From the NCBI GenBank assembly GCA_949752735.1, contig OX457036.1, positions 87,273,487 through 87,337,486 on the forward strand: a stretch of 64,000 nucleotides of DNA, written 5' to 3'. Below, one piece after another: positions 11,350 through 22,100 of the stretch. Numbering within the stretch: position 1 is the first letter of the stretch; each line of letters begins with the position of its first letter. Below the pieces are notes generated by a model that was given only the letters and a program-made list of their open reading frames with translations, searched no databases and had not been told where the DNA came from. The DNA comes from Lumbricus terrestris. Lineage: Eukaryota; Annelida; Clitellata; Crassiclitellata; Lumbricidae. Position numbers and translations under genes: made by a program.

Positions 11350-12310
11350 GTTATTATTATTATAATGTAGTTGTTCTTTTTCAGTGTGCCCAGAAGGTTT
11401 TCAGCCGTCTTACGGGTCAAATACATGCTATCAGACGATATTTCAAGCTGTAAACTGGACAACGGCCGGTCAGTTGTGCGAAGCATTGGTCACCGGATCC
11501 TATTTGGCCATGATTAATAGCACTGAGGAAAATAGCGCCATAGCAACTTACTTGAACCAAAGAATCACAGGTAAGATGATTCTACGGCGTAATTTCAATA
11601 CAAGCTAAAGATATTATTATACACAACAATAGACTCAACCAGCCAATCAATGTATCGGCCAGTCATTCCTTTGGTTGCCATTCTCTGATTTGCTCATTCC
11701 ACCCACCTATGTTTGCCAGGCAATGACCCAATCTTACGAACTGTCGGTCAGTCAGTCAGTCAGTCAGTCAGTCAGTCAGTCAGTCAGTCAGTCAGTCAGT
11801 CAGTCAGTCAGTCAGTCAGGTAACAATCCATCTACATGTAGTCATTCAGCTACTGTAGACTGTGCGCAACTCTGCTACTCATTCAGTCGGTTTTTAATAA
11901 TCAAAATACCTCTCAATCATTCATGAATTTCTCAATAAAACATTTAATGTACTCTTAATTTATTTCACTGTACGTCTCATTCCCAATATTAGTCACCTTG
12001 GTGTGACTAGAACAGATTCCTTAAATGTGATGCCTTTGTAGACAACGAGTCGAATATCTGTATCAATGCAAGTAGTTCTAAGTACTTCTGGACAAGTGGT
12101 CAACAATTGACGAACTGCAACGGTTCATTCGAATGGAAACCGAATTTAGAAACATTTCCATTTACGTACACAAACTGGGCTGCCGACCAATCGGACTGTT
12201 CTGGAAACCTCGATTTCTGTGTCTACATCTGGCCAAACTCAGGATACAAGTGGAACGACAACGGATGCGTTGAGAATATGTGCGTTCTCTGCGAGTACGG
12301 TCCATTCTGA
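2212..12310 (+). CDS. Gene 1: secreted PAN-Ig-Ig-C-type lectin protein (five-exon model)
   Basis: Proposed join: 2212-2514, 5473-5773, 6789-7082, 11385-11570, 12042-12310, total 1353 nt (450 aa plus stop). Intron phases are 0, 1, 1, 1 and the frame stays open throughout. Domain order is signal peptide, six-cysteine PAN/apple-like module, two Ig-like domains, then a CTLD ending CEYGPF. No transmembrane segment is visible, so the product should be secreted. Ig plus C-type lectin architecture is known from molluscan CREPs, which act in humoral recognition; the PAN module at the N terminus is an addition. Binding partner and function are inferred only. The same exons, phases and lengths recur in gene 3, which supports the model. 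A polyadenylation hexamer AATAAA lies at 12768-12773. Confidence 0.8.
2610..2751. mobile_element. hAT-type MITE (142 bp)
   Basis: The inverted ends are CAGCGGCGGCGC and GCGCCGCCACTG. The flanks ATAGGCCT and ATAGGTCT form an 8-bp target duplication with one mismatch. Gene 2 has the uninterrupted site at about 17248-17262, so the insertion is bounded to the base. No coding capacity. hAT membership follows from the 8-bp duplication and end sequence. Confidence 0.85.
3569..4728. mobile_element. 1.16-kb TG...CA element, possible solo LTR, copy A
   Basis: It begins TGTAGCGGACCAGGGC and ends CAACA, flanked by ATAA on both sides. Gene 2 lacks it: at about 18789-18800 the flanks are joined. A second copy sits at 9602-11187. 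The inside is GC-richer than its surroundings, with GTCGTC-rich runs and a short minisatellite near 4490-4640. No open frame longer than the simple repeats was found. TG...CA ends and short target duplication suit a solo LTR, but no internal region is seen, so other classes remain possible. Confidence 0.55.
4733..4910 (-). repeat. tRNA-derived SINE, family A, head-truncated
   Basis: Read on the minus strand it carries a pol III B-box-like GGTTCGAGAC (4894-4903), a body with ATTCAGTGTCC, and the tail GGAAGGGGCGCTATGACAAG. The A box is missing: the head runs into the TAG repeat. Gene 2 has the same SINE at about 18803-18974, so this insertion predates the duplication. An intact relative is at 42838-43058. 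Confidence 0.7.
4914..5270. repeat. (AGT)n trinucleotide repeat, gene 1
   Basis: About 350 bp of almost pure AGT/TAG repeat lies roughly 200 bp before the Ig1 exon. Gene 2 has the same repeat at 18975-19230 and gene 3 a TAA/AAT repeat at 40406-40527. The long poly-Ser and poly-Leu frames that it opens on both strands are artefacts of the repeat. Confidence 0.95.
5473..5773 (+). CDS. Gene 1 exon: Ig-like domain 1
   Basis: It encodes about 100 residues, phase 0 to phase 1. The B-strand cysteine is in ATLEC, followed by VVEWTF; the F-strand is GLYTC. Two further cysteines (VNRC and LRCNLII) could form an extra disulfide. The acceptor is a weak but conserved TAG|ATAC; an in-frame TAG at this exact point in all three genes fixes the exon start. 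The donor is CAAT|GTACTA. Homologues: 19420-19714 and 40900-41200. Confidence 0.75.
5811..5847. repeat. AT dinucleotide tract after Ig1, gene 1
   Basis: Two short TATATA runs lie just after the Ig1 exon. Gene 3 has a longer (AT)n tract at 41402-41453 in the same intron. Confidence 0.8.
5876..6070 (-). mobile_element. CR1/L2-like LINE, 3' fragment
   Basis: On the minus strand it contains a broken frame with RQRRSFSVAGPTTWNGLP, matching the C-terminal reverse transcriptase tail of the LINEs at 35360-35857 (+) and 13118-13333 (-). The 3' end has the family signature of AGCGC-type sequence (GAGCGCTTCTGAGTA, then GGCGCTTTATGAATTT). It is 5'-truncated and non-functional. Confidence 0.7.
6789..7082 (+). 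CDS. Gene 1 exon: Ig-like domain 2
   Basis: It encodes 98 codons' worth of sequence, phase 1 to phase 1, with acceptor GATATAG|TT and donor GTCT|GTAAGT. The B-strand cysteine is in LQLTC and the C-strand tryptophan in FEWKDF. The expected F-strand cysteine is absent: the motif reads WFTFVTYM. Genes 2 and 3 share this change. Several NAT/NVT sequons suggest N-glycosylation. Being symmetric (1-1), the exon can be lost or skipped without a frameshift. Confidence 0.8.
7083..9545. other. Gene 1 intron between Ig2 and CTLD; conserved with gene 2
   Basis: No exon is seen. The stretch 7083-7672 matches 23296-23926 and the stretch 7673-8396 matches about 26029-26790 of gene 2; the break between them is where a Helitron entered gene 2. 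Around 8290-8350 a block with GATGAGGTTTCCCTCATTCATCACC is nearly identical in both. The part near 9160-9250 matches 28945-29300. Gene 3 lacks most of this, its intron being only about 860 bp. Confidence 0.65.
9550..9601. repeat. (ATT)n microsatellite
   Basis: A run of about 50 bp of ATT repeats is the left flank of the element at 9602-11187. A matching ATT run follows that element. Confidence 0.9.
9602..11187. mobile_element. TG...CA element, possible solo LTR, copy B (1.59 kb)
   Basis: It starts TGTAGCGGACCAGGGC and ends CCAACA like copy A at 3569-4728, and is colinear with it, but longer. The extra length comes from an internal 76-bp duplication (about 9919-10070) and an expanded minisatellite (10560-11095). 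It sits inside an ATT repeat, so its target duplication (apparently TTAT) cannot be trusted. No coding frame was recognised. Confidence 0.55.
10560..11095. repeat. Higher-order minisatellite inside the TG...CA element
   Basis: A 16-base subunit, GTAGACGCCAATTGAG with CAATTCAG variants, is arranged in larger blocks. Each block begins CACGCCCACCAATTCGTG and ends at TAGACGTTAGG. Copy A of the host element has only about 150 bp of the same array (4490-4640), so the array expanded in this copy. Confidence 0.85.
11185..11370. repeat. (ATT)n microsatellite before the CTLD exon, gene 1
   Basis: Two ATT runs, separated by a short unique spacer near 11250-11297, end about 15-20 bp before the acceptor of the CTLD exon. 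The equivalent place in gene 2 (29505-29530) has no such expansion. Confidence 0.9.
11385..11570 (+). CDS. Gene 1 exon: C-type lectin domain, first half
   Basis: It is 186 bp, phase 1-1, with acceptor TTTTTCAG|TG and donor CACAG|GTAAGA. It encodes the CTLD N-terminal half: CPEGFQP, then NTCYQ and the WTTAGQLCEAL helix, as in long-form CTLDs that start C-P-x-G-[FW]. Gene 2 (29549-29734) and gene 3 (43431-43616) have exons of the same length and phase. Confidence 0.9.
11749..11820. repeat. (CAGT)n microsatellite in the CTLD intron, gene 1
   Basis: About 70 bp of CAGT/GTCA repeat. Gene 2 has the same repeat expanded to about 170 bp at 29907-30080; gene 3 has only a degenerate trace near 45136-45175. 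Confidence 0.95.
12042..12310 (+). CDS. Gene 1 exon: C-type lectin domain, second half and stop
   Basis: The acceptor is TTTGTAG|AC, phase 1, and the stop is TGA at 12308-12310. It encodes KYFWTSGQQ, the YTNW strand, and the sugar-site region. The position that carries QPD in genes 2 and 3 reads QSD here. The WND motif (KWNDNGC) and final CVLCEYGPF are intact. In CTLDs, EPN/QPD and WND residues ligate calcium and sugar, so the loss of the proline may change or abolish binding. Confidence 0.9.
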
Positions 12311-12767
12311 GAATCGCTCTATTGATTAATCTCAGTTAAATTCGATGTCTTTAGATATATCCTTCATGTTAAACTAATGATAAATTGACATTCTTAGATA
12401 CCTAAAGACGAAGAAGAATCGCAAAAAGTGGACTTAGTAATCGCATCTCCAACTGATGTCAAGGCATGCCAAAATTAATATCCTGTTGTCTTATTAATTT
12501 TCTTAACCTCTGCATCAATGGGAGGCTTCCCAGTCACCTCGATCTCACAGCCTGATATTTTCGACCATATGATTCGATTTATAGTTAATTTCGCAAGAGT
12601 TCGCTTACAACTCAAATTTCGTTAGCCTACATTTTTAGGCCATCGTGGTATTGAACCGTCAATTGTTGACCTGGTTATAAACTTGACAGACCAGTAGTTT
12701 ACGTCTAAACTATAAATGAACACGGATGTAATCTCTTCATTGCATAAAACTAGTTACCCAAACTTTA

Positions 12768-12773
12768 AATAAA
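12768..12773 (+). terminator. Polyadenylation hexamer, gene 1
   Basis: AATAAA lies about 460 bp after the stop codon. The same hexamer in the same context lies at 30937-30942 after gene 2. Gene 3 has lost it there; its nearest AATAAA is at 46506-46511. Confidence 0.55.
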
Positions 12774-12839
12774 CTACTTGATGTGAACATATCGCGCATT
12801 TGTCATTTTATTCAGTCCATTAATACCCTGACCATAGCT

Positions 12840-12998
12840 GATTTTCTTATCTTACGTTCTTATCAGATGTTCTTATCCGGTTTTTTGTCTGATGTTCTTA
12901 TCTGATGGTCTTATCTGATGTTCTCATATGTTCTTATCTGGTTTTCTTGTGGGATGTTCTTATCTGATGCTCTTCTTATTTGATGATCTTATCTGATG
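12840..12998. repeat. 3'-flank minisatellite, gene 1
   Basis: Imperfect repeats of the 13-base unit TTCTTATCTGATG. The same array follows genes 2 (31017-31035 and 32347-32630) and 3 (46140-46385), so it belongs to the ancestral tandem unit. Confidence 0.9.
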
Positions 12999-13002
12999 TT
13001 CT

Positions 13003-13345
13003 TATCAATCAATCAATCAATCAATCAAACAAGCAAGCAAGCAATCGAGCAATCAATCAATCGTAATTTATATAGCGCCCCTTCAAGGTACCTACTCAGA
13101 GGCGCTACCGGCCGAGATCAAGCGAAAAAAACAGTCTTCAACAGTTTGTGAAATTGAGAATAGCTTGGGAGGTGTCGCATAGTCAAGGGAAGTCCATTAC
13201 AGGTTGTTGGACCAACCACAGAGAATGAACGCCTCTGCATTATTGCAGAGCGAGTGAAAGGAACCATTAAGTCACCATGGACAGCAAAGCGCAGTGTGCG
13301 GCGGTCTTTGCAAGTGGAAAGAGCAAACTTCACAGATTCAAATCA
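13003..13345 (-). mobile_element. CR1/L2-like LINE, 3' fragment with (ATTG)n tail
   Basis: The minus-strand frame 13118-13333 encodes the C-terminal tail of a LINE reverse transcriptase (QRRSFSVVGPTTCNGLPLT). It is followed by the 3'-UTR GGGGCGCTATATAAATTAC and a (GATT)n tail at 13003-13065. It is colinear with 35640-35905 on the other strand. 5'-truncated. Confidence 0.8.
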
Positions 13346-13415
13346 GGCGAATTTGGCGAAGGTCACAAACAAAGTGGGACAAGAATTAAATTCAATTTAA
13401 CAGTTACATATATAT
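13331..13415. other. Spacer block repeated after genes 1, 2 and 3
   Basis: The block beginning TCACAGATTCAAATCAGGC recurs at 33549-33640 and, more diverged, at 50554-50640. It marks the same downstream point of each tandem unit. No coding content. Confidence 0.7.
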
Positions 13416-14466
13416 CAGAAGTTCCTAACCTTTTCCCGCGCACGACACAACTAAACCTTCAACCAAATTTGGCGACACACCACGCAATCGTCATTACGTC
13501 AATATCATTAACATGAAAATAGGTCTATGTTAAAGTTAAAATAGCTTTTCTACATCTGAATTGCCAAGTTTTCTAATGAATGTAAATTTTGACCCTGTAT
13601 GCTTTTTGGTTTCTAATGATTCGAAAATTGTAAATTCCAGCAATCCAAATCTACGATTCTGCGTCGTTTTATAACTCTACGTTAATTGCTTGCCTAACAG
13701 TTTATGGAAATTTGCTCCTCGATTTTCTTTGAATAGTTAGACGCCCGACGATCGACAGATTTTGTGAGTGCGATGCCGGTAGGCCTACCTACGTAGCGAC
13801 ATGGGTCACTGGACACTTTAAACTTTTGATCTGACCCATTATCGAGATTAACGAAAGAACATGATAAGATAGCTATCTAAATTCTAAAACTATTCTTAGG
13901 TAAAAAAAGATCATAACATCAATTATCCACATAGTCCAAACCACCCTAATAGTTCGAGGCAATGTATGAAAACATGGAATAAAGACAGCTAAACATTGCC
14001 AAAACTAAACGATGCCCCTCAAAACGTTCAATTATTGTCATGGAAAACTGGAAAAGCACAGAAAATATTTGGTTAAAATGTTCGGGGGCATTGAGGCCTC
14101 GATTCCCCTGGACTTTGTTCATCCCTGTTTATTGTTGTTGGCTCTGAATACGCAAACAGGCTGAGGGCACATTTTCGCGTCATCAGCAAAATATGTCATG
14201 TAGACCTAGGTAGGGATTGTGTCTTACAAGAATAACATAGTGACCAAATTGCGATGAAATGGAATAGATATAGAGTCCTACGAATTCTCACAGCATAGTA
14301 TACGCCTGCTAAGCTGCTAAAGTAAGCAAGTCAGTGTAAAGTAAGAACGACGGGTGTATGCTTTGAAAATTCGCGACATACCACTTCTTCGCGACACACC
14401 AGCGACACATCATTTTTCCGCGACACACCGCCGGTCTATTCGCGACACACAGGTTGAGAACCTCTG
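13416..14466. mobile_element. hAT-type element without transposase (1.05 kb)
   Basis: The inverted ends are CAGAAGTTCCTAACCTTTT and AGGTTGAGAACCTCTG. It lies between ATATATAT and ACTTATAT, an approximate 8-bp duplication. The empty site ATTTATAT is found after gene 2 at about 33630. The inside has repeated GCGACACACC-type motifs (near 14370-14455) and no long open frame. Confidence 0.75.
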
Positions 14467-14507
14467 ACTTATATTCTATAAAGTAATCTTCAGGTGTGTC
14501 ACTGTTA

Positions 14508-14755
14508 GAGAAAGAGAGAGAGAGAGACAGAGAGAGAGAGAGAGACAGACAGAGACAGAGACAGAGACAGAGACAGAGACAGAGACAGAGACAAAGACAG
14601 AGACAGAGACAGAGACAGAGACAGAGACAGAGCGAAAGAGAGAGAAAGAGAGAAAGAGAGAAAAAGAGAGAGAGAGGAAAAGAAAGAGAGAGAGAAACAG
14701 ACAGAGAGAGAGAGACAGACAGAGAGACAGAGAGAGAGAGAGAGAAAGACAGAGA
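14508..14755. repeat. Purine-rich (GA)n/(GACA)n repeat
   Basis: About 250 bp of GAGA and GACAGA repeat. An equivalent, longer tract lies at 33668-34070 after gene 2, with the same leading sequence TAATCTTCAG. The Arg/Glu-rich and Ser/Leu-rich frames here are repeat artefacts. Confidence 0.95.
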
Positions 14756-14897
14756 TTGCATCTTTAAGCATCTTTAAGCATAATTATAGGCTTTGTGTCA
14801 AGGCATTCGCAACAGTCGCATTACTAACATTATGTGAAAAATAGGGATGTGAACCATTATGATGCGACGCCTGCAGCTGTTGCGTATTGGTACTTCA

Positions 14898-15078
14898 TTG
14901 GGGACCGTCCATAAATGACGTCACGCACCCCAGGAGGAGGGGCCGGGTCACACACCTGTAACTATTTGTGACAGTTTCTTACTAGATATCGTATGAATTT
15001 TGTGTCGACGTGTACGGAGGAAGTCCGGGGTAAAAAATTGTCCTAAATTGCGTAACGTCATTTATGGACGGCCCCCAA
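14898..15078. mobile_element. Short MITE with 28-bp inverted ends
   Basis: GGGGACCGTCCATAAATGAC at the left end is mirrored at the right end (GTCATTTATGGACGGCCCCC). It has no coding capacity. The transposon superfamily was not determined because the target duplication is unclear. Confidence 0.75.
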
Positions 15079-15389
15079 TATTGCCCAGATAGTACATTTC
15101 AACTTGTTTTATTGCTGATTAGTCAATAGTAATGAAAATTATATCAGTTGCTGTCTAATAGTGCAACTGTGAGTCCTATCTGCTTTGCTATCAGTTGTTC
15201 GTATTGAAAATACAGTGCGATTTCTACCAAAATCGGTCCCTAAGTTCAGGGGCCATGAGGGACCTCAGGATGACATTTTTAAATTCTGCCAAAAATATCT
15301 GTAGGCCACACATGAATAAAATCATGGGAAAAACTTCAGTATGGATGTTTTCTGAAACTTTTTGATTTTCTGGACAACCCTACAGTGCA

Positions 15390-15590
15390 TGCATATAATT
15401 AGGATGCCGAGAATTACTGCGTGTATTGTCCGGCCACGAATGTTCAGAAACCATAGGCCTAGTATGAAGATCGGCTCAAAACGACCAGGCATACAATTAT
15501 TGCGTCCTTAATCCATCTATCAAGAGGAGTGTTTAATTCAACAATGGGACAGTCGGATGCTAGAGCTCTGTTATGTTCTATAGTTGGCGC
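15390..15590. other. Extra partial copy of the gene-family 5' flank
   Basis: It matches 36905-37125 upstream of gene 3 (the block with TCGGCTCAAAACGA and GGATGCTAGAGCTCTG). It is followed by a LINE fragment and then by the full 5' flank of gene 2, so it is an additional, displaced piece of the unit. Confidence 0.6.
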
Positions 15591-15591
15591 T

Positions 15592-15825
15592 TTGAAAAGT
15601 CCATTATCATTTCTTCGATGTTTTTATTGATTTTCACTCTTTCACGCACCTCCTTGTTTGTTATTTTCTGCTGCCATCTTATGCGCAACATCCTTCTATA
15701 ACATCTCATCTCGAATGCCAGGAGTTTGCTTGTGTCCTGCTTCCGCAGAGTCCATGTCTCGCATGCATATAGTAGTATGCTAAATACGCAGGGTTTGATG
15801 TTCCCCATTTTCGTTCGTATGCTGA
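15592..15825 (-). mobile_element. RTE-like LINE reverse transcriptase fragment
   Basis: The minus-strand frame 15578-15808 contains LLYACETWTLRKQD and EMRCYRRMLRI, the signature of the region after the catalytic core in RTE-type endonuclease-reverse transcriptases. It is truncated at both ends and carries no catalytic YADD. Confidence 0.75.
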
Positions 15826-16854
15826 TTTCACGACTTCTCCAAATGTTTCCAAAACCCCCTATAATGCGATATATAAATATACATAATTATATAGGCCTAT
15901 ACAAAACGCGAAGAATACGAAAAGTGGTTATCAAAACCCTGTTATATTCTTTTGATTCTGTATCAATGGCAAATGAAATTCATTGCATAGTGATGTTCGT
16001 TGTAAGCTATGCGATTTCCGGAGGTATTTCATCACAAAACATTGATAGAAGACCTCGCATGTCGACTACTTTAGTATGCAAGCATTAATTAAATAAATCA
16101 TTCATTTTCTAATAGATTGCGACAGCACTAAGGCTTTGCAGCTACAGAGATTGCGCTTAACTTCCGGTTTTGCCCAGAGTTTCAACCCAGACAGCAGTGC
16201 ATATATTAAGAAGCCATGATTATTAGTATCTGTTGCGTGTATTGTCTGGTCATGAGTGCTCAGAAACTACAAGGCTGGGTGAACATCGGCTCAAAACGAC
16301 CAAGCATACAATTATTTCGTCTTAAATTCTATCAAAAGCAGTCTTCTATTCACTACAATGGGGTTGGTGGATGCTAGAGCTCTATTATAATCTATACTGT
16401 TGGTAGATTTGACAGATAGCAGTGCATATATTAGGAAACCGCGAATTAGGCGCTACTGCGTGTATTGTTCTTTGAAAATTTTCTGAAAGGTCCTTGCCGA
16501 CCAGTTACACAGTAATAGGCGATAGATTGTTCTCCTAGATAGATATAAAATCTGATTTTAAAATAATTTATAGACACAGTATGCGTTACGACATTTGAGG
16601 CTGTACAAGGTAAAATGTGTGTTTCGACTTTAGATTTCATATAACAGTTATTCCAGATGACCATCGCAATCTTAGTTTGAGCGGATTGTCAATCTTATTG
16701 CGATTCTTGGGTCCTATGCGCTTGTCATCGCTTATTTTCACAATACCCTATCTTGCACTTTCTGCTAAGGATAAATTTGTTGGCTGTTATGACTTAAATG
16801 AATTTCTGAGAAACATTCTAGCACTTGTTTTCGATTGTAGAATACTGACGAAAA

Positions 16855-17157
16855 ATGCAACTTAAAGTTGTCGTTTCTCTGGCCTTGTGGGTCATCTGCT
16901 TAAAGTCTTCAGAAGCAGCTGTGGGTAAAGTCTTTTCTGCGTTTACCCCGTCTGGAAACGATGGAAGGTCGTGCGCTATTGACGTTCCATCCAAAGAAGA
17001 ATTTCGTTCTGACTTCATCCAATGCGGAGTTTCATGCACAACGGAACCTACTTGCATTTACTTCAGCTACACAGAGGAAACACAGAGATGTCTGATCTTC
17101 GATTCTTTGCCTATTACATTTGCATCTGTTGATTCCTGCAGCAGCTACGGACTCTTG
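16855..17157 (+). CDS. Gene 2 exon: signal peptide + PAN/apple-like domain
   Basis: It has 101 codons, the same length as in genes 1 and 3, with donor CTTG|GTTAGT in phase 0. It differs from gene 1 at 11 residues, mostly in the signal peptide and residues 17-31; the stretch from residue 34 to 62 is identical. All six PAN cysteines are kept. Confidence 0.85.
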
Positions 17158-19011
17158 GTTAGTATCGCCATCTGCTCACATTCTTTGGTATAAAAGTATT
17201 AAATATGCGAATTGTGTAGCTCTATTACAATTTTTCCGAACGATCAATATAGGCCTACTATATTAGAAGCCGATGATCGCTTCAGTGCAATTTTTTAATA
17301 GCGATCATTCAACGTAGGCCCTATAGGCTAGGCCCTGGCTAGTACTCGTAATGCCAGCGCAGAAGTTCGCTTCTGGTTTTTCCCGGTTTCCTGCCAAATT
17401 CAACGATTTCAATGTAAAGCATAAAATTTTATTTTACTGGAAAGTCATTAATTTGAGTCAGTAACTTTATCTTGAGGAAAATAACTCCATAGCAAGAAGC
17501 AGCTAGCATAGTTTGCTTCCGGTTTCTTGGCCCTCTTTCGGAAAAAGATACATCTAGTCGTCATTACCCATTCAAAGTCCGACCCACACCTCATCGTGGT
17601 GAAGGGGTGAACAGCCAAGTAGGGGATTGCCTGCTGACAGTGCTGAGGCTATGCCATCAGTGGTGAAAGTCTTTGACTGAAGTACCACCTTGGGCGCTAC
17701 GCGAGGTGGACAGGCTCAGCAGGAACCCTGAAAGGTTGGTCAACGTGGGCGGCAAAGGCCTGAGCAGCAGCAGGTCTTAAGCATTAGGGCGGAAGATCAC
17801 GCATGGTGATATGGTGACAACGGCCGAAATGCAATAGGGAATGCTCACTAGAGATTCTGGTGCAAGGCTTCTTTACTGCGAGATGGAAAGACGTGGGGGA
17901 CTACCATCTTATAAATTCTCCCAACAGCATTATGAATAACAGAAGTACACAGATATCATTCCGGCTCGGACGTCGCCCGGCTAAACAAGGCCCGCGTACC
18001 CCGTCGGGCAACCAGGGCGGGATCGACAAGTCGATTACTGGAAGGAAGACAGAGGAGAGAACAGAGAGACAACATGGAAAAAGACCTGATACAGGGTACA
18101 ACACCGGGGGGAAGAGGAAGAGGCAGACCTTGCACGACATGACTGGATAACATTCGAGCCTGGACTGGAATGACGTTGGAACAGATCACAAGGAGCACGG
18201 AAGATCGAAGAGAGTGGAAGAAGATTGTTCATGATGCGGCCAACCCTCGTCACGAGGACGGCTGAGGAAGAAGAAGGAAGAAGTCGTCATTAATGCTTCA
18301 GGAGTATTTCTAAACAAGCCATTTGTAATTATACTGGTCTTCATCCGTATACGCCGAAATTAGGTCTGTGTTTCCCAATGAAAGCATATTCCTCTCAAAA
18401 ATGTGAATTGCAGCAACCCAAATCCTGATGCAGACTCATTACTTACAAGTAAAAACACAAAGTGTTTGAAATTGATCAGATTTCTTTAAAGACTCATCCA
18501 ATGCTCAAAAAGGTAATAAGCGGAAAATTAGTTATTTTATACAGAATGAGGACAAAAGCAGTAGGCCTATTAACAATAGAGCTGAGATAAATGATATGAA
18601 ACAGACCTACATAGAACACATTCCTTTATCAGTTGATTAATTGCTCGTAACTCTTTCTTTACGTTACAGATTACAATGTAACATGGTTTTCACACCGAAT
18701 TACACAAAGCCTTATTTTTTTATTTTGCACTTTCCTGCTACGCGCTTTTGTGCAAGATTGTTTTTGTTTTGGCAGTAAAAAACAACAGTTTAATAATAGT
18801 ACGTATGTGCACTTGTCATAGCATCCCTAACATATGTGTGCCCAGAGGCGCTCCCAAATAGGCCTACAGCGCGGACACTGACTCGGAAATTCACACCGAG
18901 GCGCTGAGTAATTGAGAGTGGAGGACTTTCCCAAAGTCCCTACGCGGTGGCTTGAGGAAGTTTCGAACCGAAATAGTAGCAGCAGTAGTAGCTGTAGTTG
19001 TAGTAGTAGGG

Positions 19012-19066
<55 letters not shown>

Positions 19067-19077
19067 TAGTAGTAGGT

Positions 19078-19158
<81 letters not shown>

Positions 19159-22100
19159 ATAGTAGTAGTAGTGGTAGTGGTAGTGGTAGTGGTAGTGGTA
19201 GTAGTAGTAGCAGCAGCAGCAGCAGCAATAGCAATAACAATAATAATTTTACTAATAATGCAATGGACAATATCAATACAAGGTCATAAGAAACAGCGAG
19301 GCAACTTGAAGTGATAGGTTGAGAACTATAGGAACTGTATTTCCATCCGATCAAAACGAATCCATATCTATTGCACATCTTAGTCTACAGGCCATTGTGC
19401 GTTGTCGAAATAATGCTAGATACGGGAGATCTCTCCGAAAGATTTCACGGCACTCGTCGGATCCCGTACAACACTTAAATGCCGAAGATCATCGCCAGTG
19501 GTGGAGTGGACGTTTGCGAAAGCGAGCAATGCAACATCAAAGGTCATCGTCAATCGATGTCAAGTGGTGGACGAATATACCGATCTGTATGCAGTCGATA
19601 GAAGTGACCTCAGTTGCAATCTAATCATCAACAATATTACACTGAACCATGGAGGATTGTACACTTGCAGAGATCAACTTTCAACGGAAGCACCACCGAC
19701 AGCAAAAGTTGCTGGTAAATTTAGGCACGCATAATTTCTAAATCAGAGCACCCCTACGACCCGTACAACCGAGGTGGCTGCCCCTACCATCCGCTGTTCC
19801 ATAGCCGTCGCGTCGCGTGTCCTCCAGCCGTCGTCCAGTCCCAACCCGAACACTACGAACCTCTTCTCGTTGCACTATTCTCCCCCTCGCGTTGCCAGCC
19901 TTCGTCTGGTAAACCGTGGCGGCGCTACGCCAGGGCATGGCAGGGCAAATGCCCTGGTAAAAAAGCCTTTGCCCTGGCTGTTGCCCTGGTCGCTGCCCTG
20001 CCAGAAATTTTACCCTGGAATAATTTGTTCTGGGATATTGCTTCTTACTGTTCACGTCCGGCCGCTCTCTGGCAGGGCAAAAGTTCTGGCAGGGCAAAGT
20101 TCTGACAGGGCAAAAGTTCTGACAGGGCAAAAGTTCTGACAGGGCAAAAGTTTTGACAGGGCAAAAGTTCATGCTACTCGAAAGAGGTTTTGCAATGCTT
20201 CACTAAGTCACAGAGATTTGTCTACAGATTGGGCCATAAAATGACCCTAAATCTTTTTGCTTATAACCTTGACCAGAGGTATAGTAATTTTGAATGAAAT
20301 TTTATAGGCTTAATTAAAGACAGTTCATATTTACACATCATGGCAAGATTTCACTAAAATATTCAGATAGAACAAATTAAGGTTATATCACTTTTAGTGA
20401 GACCGCTCGATCACTGTTAAATGACGATTCAAAAACAACATGACGCCGCAAAAAGTAACAAAAAACGAATTTATTAAGTAACATCTCAAATAATCGGTGT
20501 CAAATAAACTTGTTATTGACAGAAAATCGTTATTATTAGCCTATTTAGAAAAACCTGGTACAAGCATAGCTGCAAGTTGCTGTGACATCATTTAGCAAGG
20601 TGACTGTTACGTTGATAAATAATGAATTTTTCTGATTAGTAATTTTGTTTTTAAAATAATAAAATCGAAATTTCTATCAAATTAAAATTCCAAAGGTGTC
20701 GATGGCACGCAAAATTTGTATTCATACACTTCATGAGCTAGGCCTTGGAGATAAAGCTATAATCGGCGCTTAATCTGATAAACATTGATTGCAGAGGAAT
20801 GAAGAGCTAAATTGAAATAGGCCTAGAAAGTTAAGAAACGTGCCGCTGATGAAAGGAGATCGGTTCAAAGTCAATATTACTGTACTGGTTTCATTGAGAA
20901 GAACCAATGGTTCCAAATATCCGGATTTGAACCTGATGATTTTATCAACTGTGGAGAGCTATAGTATATTGCTCGAGAAATACCGCAATCTGCAGCCAAA
21001 ACCAAGAGCGATAAGAGACTAAAAATTGATGGTCGCATTGGAGTTGATTGGGAAGATTTCTCTCTGGAACACATCACCAAGTCAATTAAAACTGTAGGCC
21101 TACAAAAGACTCAAAACAAGTGTGGGCATTGGTGGTGGGCACACTGAACACAGGATGTGATGTACTATCACGTTAATTTGATAACAACACTTACTGTATT
21201 ATTATTTGAGATGAGACATAAAAATCGCTTTGTTGCTACTTTTTTGCATCATGTTTTTGATTCGTCAAAAAGTCTGTTGTCTCACTAAACGTGATATAAC
21301 TGTTCTGTTTGAAATATTGCTGTGAAATCTGGCCACTCTGCGTAAATATGAATTGTCTTTAAGCTGTAAAATTGAATTAATTTTTTCTTCTGGTCACGAT
21401 ATTGGCAAAACACTTTAGGGGTGTCTTTTTTATGACCCACCCTGTATAAGGTTTCTAAGATTTCCTTTTCAAATGTCAAAGTGTTCGATTTTATGGCATT
21501 TCATAATTCATATATTTTCCCTCTTTGTCGCTCCCCTGAAATGACATGTGCTAGAGGCTACCTCGGGTACTGCATGAACCTCAGTTTAGGGTTGAAGATT
21601 TATGGCATGCACGTACGGTAGCGCAAAATTATAGGCCTATGTAGGCCCGTACTACCGAGCACGCGACTCGCCCTCTGCCTTGGTTGCTTGTGTGACTGCC
21701 CTGGCTATGCCCTGGCTACAAAAAGTGTCTGGCGCCGCCACTGCTGGTAAAAGGAACGCTAAGAGAACTATCATCTCCCACGGGGCCCTCGAACGACTGT
21801 CTGGCAAGGGCGGTCACCACCACCTGCACCACCACCATCAACACCACCACCTGGAGATGGAAGAGATCAACACGAAGGACCTAGCGCAGAGGATCTGCAG
21901 TGAGCTAAAGAGGTACATCATCCCTCCCACTACCGATTCAGACAGGACCCCTGAAACATCGCTGTGCGAACAGTGGTAACGTGATCTGCGTTTGGAGTGC
22001 AGAAAATATTCGAACAACTTCCATCTCCAGGTGCTGGTGGTGGTGGTGCCGATGGTGGTGGTGCTGGTGGTGGTGATGCGTCATGGATAGCAAACCCTTG

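Noticed and set aside
14309..14777. Ser/Leu-rich and Arg/Glu/Gln-rich frames
   Set aside because: They are translations of the GA/GACA repeat.
18827..19378. 183-codon Leu-rich minus-strand frame and + strand Ser/Val-rich frames
   Set aside because: They run through the gene 2 AGT repeat and antisense to the Ig1 region; artefact.
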